Positions 21,309 through 30,501 of a DNA stretch of 64,000 nucleotides are shown in pieces. Source of the DNA: Bryum argenteum (Eukaryota > Streptophyta > Bryopsida > Bryales > Bryaceae); the NCBI GenBank assembly GCA_037043015.1, contig CM073321.1, positions 5,600,001-5,664,000 on the forward strand. The letters are read 5' to 3'. The position numbers and the translations under genes were made by a program. The notes under the pieces are model-generated. The model did not search any database. It saw only the letters and a list, made by a program, of their open reading frames with translations, and was not told where the DNA came from. Each line of letters starts with the position of its first letter. The first letter of the stretch is position 1.

Positions 21309-22367
21309 CTTGAACCTGACGACGTTGTGCACCGCCTTATTACCTCTCGTGACCGCTTCGGAAAATACATCAGTTGGGCGCTTTAGAGCTATCCAAATAT
21401 TTCTACACGCCACTACCTGGTTTCCCCATGACGGTTGTGCATGATCCAGGTGGTTTGTGATGTTGTAGAATTTTGATATCCCTCGAAGTTTAGTTGCGTC
21501 CAATGTCCACATGATGAAAGCGTTCCATTTGCGGAGCTCTTTGCGCCGAACCCCTCCACATCCTTCTTTCTGCAGCTGTTTTGATGCCCAAACGCTATGT
21601 TGCCCGTTGATGATCATGAACTTCCTGACCTTGATCTCATCCCAATCTTCTGGCTTGTTCTTTAGCAGCTTCCCATTGGAATCCATTGGAGTTAGGCAGA
21701 TTTTCTATCTCTGCTTGACATCGATCATCTGGACAAGTTCTCTAGCGACTCCTTCAACCATGTCCTGCTGCAGCGTTCGGATAACATACTGATCCATGGC
21801 CAGTATGCACTGATAGATATCTACCTCCATTGGATTCATGTTCAGCAAAAAGCAGCCCTTGTGGTTATTCGAGAACTCCTTCTGTAAGTTTGCGGTTTTC
21901 TCAAACTCCTCCAGATTCTCATCAGAAGTACAAGTCTCAGCGGTCACGTTTGTCAATGCTGACACTGAAATCCCCGTAGTTTGAGTTGCTACTATTGCAG
22001 TACTTGGTGCGGCCGAGGCGGGTTTCTTGCGCTTGCGGCTCAACCCAGCTCCATGTGTAGAAGGTGGTGCTCTCTTCTTACCCTCCGACCGAGGCTGACT
22101 CGGTGTTACTCCTCTGCCTGCAGATCCGGAAGGGGTGGACGCCAAATTCAGGCGTCAAATCGATGCACCCCGATTCGGGTGCACTGGTGTTCGTCGCGCA
22201 GCGGGTTCCGAGCAGACGTTAGTCAAGGCGTATCTATCGAGTGTTTGGAAAATCCTCATGAGTCGATTTACGATGGACTTTGCAGAGCCACATGGTCCGC
22301 CCACATATCCCAACCTAATGAACTCGCTATTCAGGGAGGCCATTTCGGACCCCTCAAAGAACGTCAT
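21309..22367 (-). pseudogene. ParB/DGQHR-like domain of a transposon-type protein
   Basis: A single frame runs through two in-frame stops (TGA at 22155-22157, TAG at 21705-21707). Key features are a basic Pro/Ser-rich linker (KKRAPPSTHGAGLSRKRKKP) and then the segment DQYVIRTLQQDMVEGVARELVQM...KICLTPMDSNGKLL. The block VRKFMIINGQHSVWASKQLQKEG follows. The order 'L...M..G......L.PM......W......F.IINGQH..WA...L' is that of ParB/sulfiredoxin-like and DGQHR proteins, where the 'DGQHR' loop binds nucleotide or forms the nuclease site. Here N replaces D and S replaces R. The call rests on one motif and its spacing. It could instead be an unrelated transposase accessory protein. Confidence 0.4.
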
Positions 22368-22373
22368 GAGGTC

Positions 22374-22751
22374 CTAAATGTCAAAAATTCCATGCTCCTT
22401 TGTTGTATGGATGACAATAGAGTGGCAGTGATCTTGCTCGAATCCATTCTCGTCCACTGCACGGAGTACGATGACGAAGTAGATGTCTCTGTGGCACTCG
22501 ATGATGGTGACCTTCTCGTTGTGATTCCAGGGCAGATAAGTAGATGATCCGTTCGCCCTGTATCGAATGAACACAAAATTCTTGAATTTGTTGACTCCAA
22601 AATTCCATGTTTGAACATGGGGAGTGAATTGCCAGAGATCTCTATATGTCTCGGCCATTTCTTCGAAAAATGGCACGTCTTCCAACGGATTTACGAACAG
22701 CTCAAGGTGGTGCAGGGTGACTTTGTAGTCGTATGCTTTGACTTTCGCCAT
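22374..22751 (-). CDS. Unassigned N-terminal ORF of the same gene cluster
   Basis: Starting with ATG at 22751, this 125-residue frame reads MAKVKAYDYKVTLHHLELF, then PHVQTWNFGVNKFKNFVFIRY, then NHNEKVTIIECHRDIYFVIVLRAVDENGFEQDHCH, alternating strands and turns like a small beta-rich domain. The stop lies 10 bp before the ATG of the next frame (22367), on the same strand, suggesting adjacent exons or two short genes. The palindrome array 22835-23495 lies immediately upstream, where a promoter would be expected. I do not recognise the family. Confidence 0.45.
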   Translation of the reverse strand: MAKVKAYDYKVTLHHLELFVNPLEDVPFFEEMAETYRDLWQFTPHVQTWNFGVNKFKNFVFIRYRANGSSTYLPWNHNEKVTIIECHRDIYFVIVLRAVDENGFEQDHCHSIVIHTTKEHGIFDI

Positions 22752-22834
22752 TTTATCTGTCTACATCAGCGTCAAGGATTCGAGTTAGACGTTTCGCCGC
22801 TCCTCAATTAGTTATGTGCTGATTATAAGCTTCC

Positions 22835-23495
22835 TATCGTCGACCCGACGATGCAGTCTTCTGATATCTCTGTTAAAAAAAGAGCGTAACCATCGCTATA
22901 CTACGTAGGGTATGGTTGGCACGACGAAATTCGAGTTTAAGAATACTCGTTTGAATGAACTGCACGCCTGATTGTCGAACCGACGATATGCTCTCATGGA
23001 CTCTCATGGAATGAATGTTTAAGTTGCGTTGATTCAGACTTATAGAGCTCTCACCTAGCTACCGCCAACCTTGGTATTGTCGGTCCGACAATAGCTTCGA
23101 ATCTTTGTTTTTATTCATCGAGATCATGATAGAATATTTAATTATATTATCGTCGACCCGACGATAAATTCTCTTATTCTGCTTTAGTATGGTTTTCCTA
23201 GATTTTTCTACGTTTAAGGTTGTCTGAAGCCTCCTATTGTCGTGCCGACGATAAGGCTGTTCGCTGCCTTCTATCATCGACCGGAAAATAAGGCCATTAG
23301 GAGCCTTGTATCGTCGTGCCGACGATAAGGCTGTTTGATGCCTTGTATCGTCGGCCCGACGATAACGCCTTTACGAGCCTTGTATCGTCGACCCGACGAT
23401 ATAGCCACTGCTCTCTAAGCTATTATGGTGGCCTTTTAAATTCTTTTTGAATCTTCTTACTACATACTATTGCTGTATTGTCGACCCGACTATAG
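22835..23495. repeat. Array of 19-bp palindromes TATCGTCG-NNN-CGACGATA
   Basis: Perfect or near-perfect copies lie at 22835-22853, 23148-23166, 23235-23253, 23309-23327, 23346-23364, 23383-23401 and about 23477-23495, with degenerate ones at 22975 and 23078. Centre trinucleotides on the plus strand are mostly ACC, TGC and GCC. Spacing tightens to 37 bp at 23309-23401. 23500-23980 holds no gene that I can support. Confidence 0.9.
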
Positions 23496-23984
23496 TACCA
23501 TGAGATAATTTAACGACCGAATCTAACTGAAACTACTGAAAGGTAGTTTCATATATTTAGAAACCCTAAATAGACTAAAGAATAGTCACCTTGTGGGTAG
23601 GTTTTGCCTTTGTCTTGATGATCTAGAAGGGTTATACGATTTCAAATTTGTCAGTACAAAAATACAGTGTTAGTGCTTCATTTGAACAACAAGGACTTCA
23701 GAATTGCATAAATGCTATTACATAAATCCTAGACTTGCAAAATCAAGTAAGAGCTGAGCAGAAACCCTAGAAATTTAAGATTATAAGGAAGTGTCATTAA
23801 CAATGAGCCTCCAAGCTATAAAATAATGGTGGAGGAAGAGAAGAAACTGCATGTGAAAAATCTCTACTAGAATCAAGACCCTGCGATACTAAAAAACTGC
23901 GAATAACCATTACAAAATTGTAAAAGAAGCCTCAAGTGTACCTCCTCTTGAATGCTAAACCCTAAACCCTTATTGCTTCAACTG

Positions 23985-24056
23985 CTGAAGTGCTCCTCAA
24001 TCGCCCGAAGTGCTCATGAATGGCCCGAAGTGCTCTGGAATAGCCCGAAGTGCTCC
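23985..24056 (+). repeat. 23-bp tandem repeat GCCCGAAGTGCTC
   Basis: Three to four copies of GCCCGAAGTGCTCNNNAAT at about 23-bp spacing begin the CCGG-rich block that continues to about 28560. 24060-25240 is GC-rich with no supported gene; open frames occur there on both strands. Confidence 0.75.
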
Positions 24057-25244
24057 CTGTCGTGAGTTACCGAACCGAGGAGACCAAAATTAACTCAATT
24101 TACCCTTACAACCTAGCAAGATGGTCCACCTTCCGGGTAACGTTCCACGGAGATTCTGTGAAGTGTGAAGACAAGACGAGATCCGGATTGATCACCGGGT
24201 TGACGCTACAACGACCAACACATTCTAGTGTACCAGATCAGGGAACGCAAGAGTTTAGACCTGACTGGTTCCTTAACCCAAAACCCCAGGGTGACCGGTT
24301 GATTCTGATCCGGTTGCTCTCCCCAACTAAACTATTACTTTGACCGGTTAGGGCATGTTAGTGAGTGATGATTTAATTTAACCTCCGTAAGTCCTCGGAG
24401 GGGTTCTCCCTGTAAGTTTTTAACAGAGCACGGAATGGGCACTCTCCTCCGGTTGATTAGGGTGACTGGAGTTTCACCTATACTCGTATCCTTCTCTCTC
24501 TCTCTCTACCCGGGGTTCCTCCCTTACAACTGTCGCTACCGTCGGGTGATTTGTTTAAACGGTAGGTCACACCGGCAGCTGTCCGGTTCTCTCCTTCTCT
24601 CTGGGCGACACAACTTGTGATCCGGTCTGCAGTGAGTAGCATCCCACTACCCTGCCCACGAGATTTCTACTAACGTATACTGGGGGTTAGGCGGCACCCG
24701 GGTTACGTGCAACTCCCGTCGTGGACTTTCCTCACCCGAATATCCCATCCGGGGGGTGGTTATGCAGGGTGGCTTTACTCGCCAATCCCAACTCCTCTGT
24801 CCAGTCCGGTTGGAATCACAACCCCCCCTTGGCACTCGCTAAACACCTCCAGGACGCTCGGACTCCTCTCACTGGGACCTCTTACTGACGGCGTTACTCC
24901 TCCGGCTATCCCCTCCTCGGATATCTCAGACTCGTAACTACCAGACCAACAAGGGACTTCCTGTACCCACAACCGGTTTTCAATCCTCACTTTACACAAA
25001 ATACCAAGCAAATCACTCACACATGCACAGCAAGGACGCAAGGTTTCAGATGCAAATTGAACCTTTACTCACAGAGGTGGATCGCAGAAAAGACCTGAAG
25101 GACTCCGCAGAGTCTTGATAAGTCAGAGGGTTCCGGATTTCCGGAAACCCTATCAGATCCGGAATTCCCGGGCCTCCGAGATTCCCGGGTGAGTGGCCAA
25201 AAGGGCATCTACTATTTCTAGCTACCTCTAACCTAACTAATTTA

Positions 25245-27155
25245 TTAATTAATGTCTTCTTCCGGCGGCGTGGGGCGGCTCGAGGGGTCTGGCGGCGGGG
25301 TATTCCTCCTAGGAGTGCCTTTCCACTCGCGGGGGAGGGGAACTCGCTCTTTGATCGACCAGTGTGTCGATGTAAAACCTCGGGTTTTACTTGTGTCGTC
25401 CGGCTCTTCCACCTTTGTCCCCGGAGTGCCTTCAACTTCGATGGAGGGGGCACGGGTTGGGCTTCCACTTCTTCCCGAGGGACCACGGGCTCCTCTTGCT
25501 GTTCCCCGGGCCACGGGTTCATTCTGCTGGTCCTGTTCGCCCGGATCTCCCACCTCGTTGACTTGGGCCTCCGGGTGAGGTACTACCTCCTCAACTCCGC
25601 TCGGGAGTCCCGCCTCTTCTCCCGTGACACCGTCCACCGGATTCTCATCCGGTTGTTGAGAGGGGTTAACCTCTCCTTCTACCGCCTCTTCCACCTCGGA
25701 GGGACCGGGTAGCCCTACTTCACTCGGGATGTCACCTCCCCGAGGGGAGTTACATCTCGGTCTTCCTCTCTGTCCTCCGAACGCCACCATCAATCGGGAT
25801 CCCTGCTCTTCCGAAACGGGCGGGGACACTTCCTCGACCTTCATGGGCACCGGCCCCTCCGTGGGCACCTGCGGGGTGCGAGCACCTCCTCTTCCGGAAG
25901 GGCTTCCTTCATCTCCACGCGTGGGGGGCCCCCAAAGAACCTTCCCGTGAGGGTTCGAACTCCTTGAGGCACTTTGGTTGATACCGGTTGCGTGCCTCCC
26001 GAGCAACTCCGAGGATTGGGAGACTCGCTAATCCCAATCCGGGCATCGTAGAAGGTGGCCTTTGTTTGAGCCTCGGATCCGGTTGCGGCACCCTTCGGGA
26101 TGGAGTGCAACACCGTCTGTCAATATTCTCGCAACCTCCGGAGTGCGACCTCCTGCTCTGTCACGACCCTCCCGAGGGCTTCCACCTCCGGATGCGCCTC
26201 CGTGTCCGAGGGGTCCAGATTCACATTGGACTCCCACGGATGCCTTCTCCTTCGGCCGGGCCTTGACACGCTCCACCTTCTCCCTCCTTAGCCGGGCCGT
26301 CTCTCGCCGCATCTCCTCGGCTAACTCCGGATACCTCTCTACGTTGGGGGTCCGGAAAACCCGCTCGAGTCGTGCCGGGAGGTGAACAATCGTACATTCT
26401 CCCGATCTACCTCCTCCATGGCTAACCGAATGGGGTGGAGGATACCCTCGCCGGGTATCCGGTAGTAAGGACGGGGAGCATCTGGGGTAGTGTTTCCCGT
26501 CCCGGTCACAACTCCCGTGGGGCGACTCCGGCTGCCACATCATCTTTGGGGTGGCGGTGCAGGTCGCTTCTCTGCTCCGGTAACTCCGGCCGGGAGGTGT
26601 GGTCTCTCCGGAGTGTCTTCCTCCTCCGTGATAATCAGCCTTCTCTTCACCTTGGGGCTCTCCGGGATCGGTTCTTCTACCGGAGTAGGGGCCGGATCCT
26701 CGTGTCGGTGCGGGTCCGGACTTGGGGCCCGCTCCTCCTCGATGGCCCTCGGTGAACTACCGGACTCGCGACCTCTTCCTCTTCTTGGCCTTGCGCTTCG
26801 GGTTGGGTACCCTCCCCCACCGGGGTCTCTCTCCGGGTGGAGGCACCTCCGCATTGGTCCTGCTGCAGCCACCTCCTCGTCTCGAGGCTCCCCGCTCTAC
26901 GGGGAGGGAGTTGGACGGGAGAACGTCTCCTCCCAAAGCCCGTCGTGTCCTTCCTCCTCACCCCTCGGGATGGTCTTGCCTGTCGAGGTGGGGCTTCTCT
27001 TCTTCCTCTTCCTCGTCGTCTTCGTCCCGGTCATCCTCCTCCGCGGACTGGTCTCCACCCGCCTCAGCTATCTCCTCGGCCCTCCTCTGTTGGGCTCTTG
27101 TCCTCCGGATGAGAGGGACGACCTCTTCTTCTTCCTCCTCTTCCTCCTCTCTCAT
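25245..27155 (-). CDS. Low-complexity minus-strand ORFs, possible transposon polyprotein linker
   Basis: Minus-strand frames 26006-25245, 26543-26028 and 27155-26958 encode Gly/Pro/Glu/Arg-rich sequence, including a pure Glu run (MREEEEEEEEEVVPLIRR) and a Lys/Arg/Glu helix (LAEEMRRETARLRREKVERVKARPKEK). They lie directly downstream of, and on the same strand as, the domain at 27152-27935, and composition is uniform, so they may be the C-terminal disordered part of that protein. Both strands are open over much of the region because the DNA is about 60% G+C, so coding status is doubtful. No catalytic motif is visible. Confidence 0.25.
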
Positions 27156-27935
27156 TTGGCATGAGCGGGGAAGGCATCGCTGGTGAGTCCGGTAGGATTC
27201 ACCCGACTACCTTCTCCTCTTCTTGAGTGGCTACCCGGGTCTTTGTCTTTGGTCCGGCTTGGCTGGTCCCACCGCTCTGGCTGTCGAGTGGTTGGTTCCG
27301 GTGACCCCTCCAGGTCAGTGGCCCGGACTTCCTCCATCTCGTCCCCGGACTCGGAAGAGGTCGGGCCCTGCGGATCCCCGGATGGGAGGTCGTGCTTCTC
27401 GTGCCAGTAGAAGATCTCCCGGTCGGTGAGGATGCCGTGCCGTTGATAGAGGTGGAAGATGTAGGGGGCCAGTGGACACCCTTTCTGATTCCCGATCTTC
27501 ATCACCTCTCGCTGCACCACCTCGCTGATGATATGGTGCCACCCGACCTGCATCCGCCCATCGTAATTTGCCAGGATGGCCTTCATCAGCTTCACGGTGC
27601 AGGTGGTTGGCTTGTCCGGGCTGAGTATGGGGAGGAGAAACCGGAGGAGGCGCATCACCCGGGGGTCCTTGCAATCCTCCGGTTTGAATCCATCCTTCTC
27701 TCTGTTGGCCCCTGCGAACCGGTTCCTCAACCCGTCGTCTCCCTTCTTCTTGATGTAGCCGATTGGGGAATCCGGGAACTTGTAGGTTGCCCTCAAATGG
27801 CGAGGCCCCGATTATCCGTCTTCCCCCTCGAAGTGCGTCACGTACATCTCGGGGAAGCGGTGGGTGACGATCTCCTCGATGATGGCCTGATCCGCCAAAT
27901 CCCACGGGGCATCGTCGACCCGGCGCACCCCCATC
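27152..27935 (-). pseudogene. 'Putative plant transposon protein'-like domain
   Basis: The clear part, 27796-27152, reads KFPDSPIGYIKKKGDDGLRNRF, then RVMRLLRFLLPILSPDKPTTCTVKLMKAILANYDGRMQVGWHHIISEVV and APYIFHLYQRHGI. The pattern '...RFL.P.L.P......T...K..LL.AI..G..VNVG..I...I......AP.LI..LC...G' is that of the plant-transposon-protein domain (Transposase_32 type) found in plant retroelement and transposon ORFs. The frame continues upstream to about 27935 as DDAPWDLADQAIIEEIVTHRFPEMYVTHFEGEDG, with an in-frame TAA near 27812. The role is unknown. The surrounding CCGG-rich sequence (24000-28560) may be one element, but matching ends were not found. Confidence 0.4.
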
Positions 27936-28925
27936 CGGGAGGAGGTCCTCCCTCGCCTCCGCTTGGTGCAGCGGAAGTTCGGGCACCTGCGGCTTCACCG
28001 ACTTGAGGGGGATCGGCATCCCGGGTCGCCATGGGACGACTTCCCTCCTCTTCGGCATTGCTCCGGTTCTACTCTCCTGCAGCTGCCCGGAAATACTCTC
28101 TCCCGCCTTCCCGGATCGACTCGGTAGAAACCCTACTTCCCAAAACCCTAACCTCACGAACTTCGCTTTTCCAACTCTCGCGGATTGCTGAGCGCTCAAG
28201 ATTGCTCGATCTCTCAAAACGCGCGGACTGGAATGGCTGAGAATGGAGGCGGCGGCTCCTAATAACAACAAACCGGAGTTCTCCTTCCGAGACATCATCA
28301 CCCCGCACTCGAGACGTATACCGGGAATTACCCGGTCATCATTGAGCCGCCGGTGGTTACGCTCGGCGCCCGCGAAGTTTTCCGGCCCTTTCTCCGGGTC
28401 GACCGGGCGGCCCCGGTCATCAATCCGGTAGGAGAACCGGCCCATCCGGGCATCTCAGGGTATCAGCCGGATATCAATACGGGTATCCGGTAGGCTCTAA
28501 AATCCCCTAAGGTTAGCCGGAGGAATCCTAACACAAAATTACTACCTACAAACCGGTTTAAGCAGACCGATTTTTATTTCCACTTGCTAAAATTACCCTT
28601 TTACTCCTAATTAATTGCTAAAAACAAAAATATTGGAGAACAGGGTTCGACACTCCCGAATTGCAGAGATGCCGGTCCCGAATCCGGCGAAGTCTCGCCA
28701 CCCGTACTGTCCCGAATCGCTCTAAGTGCCGGACTGTCTCAGTACTCAGCGATTCCCGGCACCCCGACTGTCCCAAAACAAGCAATTAAACACGAATGCA
28801 TCAGCATCAAATTGCACAAAGTAACAACTCGCCGAGTTTCAGCACTTCACCCTAAGTGGAGGCGATAAACTAACCTGCAACGCGCAGGGAGGTTTGGCGC
28901 TCATGAGAACCAGTTCGGCTGCAGA

Positions 28926-29270
28926 ATGTTTGGCGCTGCGCGAAAGCAAACGAGCAACACCGGCGTTGCACAAAAGCAAACAAAGCGCGCCAGCGAGCTT
29001 CGAGAAAGACGGCTACGACAAATCCTGAGCTGCGACCAAAGAGAACGAAAATGCAAACGCTGCGACAGCTGCAGCAAATGCGAGAGAGAACGAGGAAAAT
29101 CACGACAGCAGAAAAGGAGGAAAAGTGAGCAGGAAAGGCGGCGCAGGGGGGTCATCATGCCCCCCATGATGGCTACCATGCACATGAAATTATCATGTGC
29201 ATGGGCATGGTTATGCATGACCATGTCCATGCACATGATAATTTCGAAAGATATAAAAAAAAAAAATTAG
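28926..29270 (+). CDS. Short basic ORF, uncertain
   Basis: This 114-residue frame is rich in Arg, Lys, Glu and Cys (CKRCDSCSKCERERGKSRQQ). The pairs CKRC and CSKC could be a small zinc-binding cluster. The 3' third is encoded by the CATGCACATG inverted repeats and is unlikely to be functional protein. The opposite strand is also open. 28450-28870 shows nothing recognisable. Confidence 0.15.
   Translation: MFGAARKQTSNTGVAQKQTKRASELRERRLRQILSCDQRERKCKRCDSCSKCERERGKSRQQKRRKSEQERRRRGVIMPPMMATMHMKLSCAWAWLCMTMSMHMIISKDIKKKN
29177..29245. repeat. Nested perfect inverted repeats (CATGCACATGATAATTTC)
   Basis: An 18-bp perfect inverted repeat has arms at 29186-29203 and 29228-29245 and a 24-bp loop. 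The left arm also pairs with its own left flank (CATGCACATGA / TCATGTGCATG, 29178-29204). Either hairpin or cruciform structure is possible. 29260-30010 is AT-rich without a supported gene. Confidence 0.85.
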
Positions 29271-30014
29271 AAAAATCAATTTATAAAATTCACAAATCAA
29301 AAATTTAGAAAATTTACAAAACCAAAACAAATTAAAATTTACAAAATTTACAAAACTATATATAGAACACAAATTATGCGTATGGTTTTGCGTTTATTTA
29401 TGTTCATCCTAAATTTTTTTTCGTGTTAGAAAACTAATTTCTTCAACACTAAGTTTAGTTTTTTACGTTTGTGTTCTTGAATGTATGTTGCTATTTAAGA
29501 ATATTTCAAGAACATCCATGAACATGGAAAGATGGTGATAAAAAAATGAGTACAAAAACCTTATTACAAAGATAATTTTGTCATATGAGGTTTACATGTT
29601 AAGCTAGTAAGTTTTGATACTTACGTGGAGGTTCTAAGCAGTGTGAAGGAGGTCAAGACTCGAGTTGGTTTTGGTAGTGCTCCGCAAGAACTCAAGATCC
29701 GCATTCAAGTGAGTGAACACAAGAATAGAAAGAGGCCATGACTTTCTACAAAGCAAAATTTTGTGATCACCCTACCTACAATCCATCCTTAACATCATAA
29801 TACTACATAAAGGGTCTGTGCAAACAAAAATAGAATGAGCTCTGTAGCTTCTCATACCCTCTTATATGCCTTTTAGCATGCCCTACTGTCGAGACGACCC
29901 ATACTAAGTTGTGCAACTTACGAGACATGAAGTTTGACTAGTTATCACCAAAAGACACACATGAGATAGAAGCAAAGGGCGGCACCTAATTTTGGCACGA
30001 AAAGGCGTCAACTT

Positions 30015-30174
30015 GTTGGGCTCCCCAGCTGCACACGTTGGAGCCCCAGCTGTAGTAGTTGGGGCCCCCAGCTGCACTAGTTGGAGCCCCAGCTGTAGTA
30101 GTTGGGGCCCCCAGCTGCACTAGTTGGGGCCCCAGCTGCACTAGTTGGGGCCCCAGCTATGGTAGTTGAAGCCC
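30015..30174. repeat. GGGGCCCCAGCTG minisatellite
   Basis: About 7.5 copies of a 21-22 bp unit GTTGGGGCCCCAGCTGCACTA occur. Two subtypes (GCACTA and GTAGTA) alternate in the first five units, suggesting a doubled higher-order unit. GGGGCCCC and CAGCTG make each unit self-complementary in parts. 30175-30496 is AT-rich and looks empty. Confidence 0.85.
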
Positions 30175-30496
30175 CTGGTATACTTTAAATTTATACTTTT
30201 ATATTTTTAAAATTTATTATAGACTTTTACATTTCCTACTTTTAAAAACCCTTTTAATTTGAAAAGCAAAGTAAAAGCTTGTTCAAATAACTACATATAA
30301 TGTTCAGAATGTATATTATATTCATTATAATATTTATAGAGATTTTGTGTGTTAAACTTTATTGCATTATATTTCCTTAGTATATAATTATTCATTTTAT
30401 TCCCGAGATGGATAAGCTTGTAGTGCATGAGGCAAAAAAGCTTAGATTTGCATCGGTGATTACCCTTAACTTCATAGAATTTCAAAATGTTTTAAA

Positions 30497-30501
30497 GTTA
30501 A
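30497..30501. repeat. Target-site duplication of the copia element (left)
   Basis: GTTAA lies immediately before the LTR end TGTTGTGAG at 30502. The identical GTTAA follows the other end at 40451-40455. Confidence 0.85.

Noticed and set aside
28650-28680. TGGAGAACAGGGTTCGACAC as a tRNA-derived primer-binding site
   Set aside because: Position of TTCGA relative to TGG does not fit the 3' end of a tRNA, and no LTR pair borders it.
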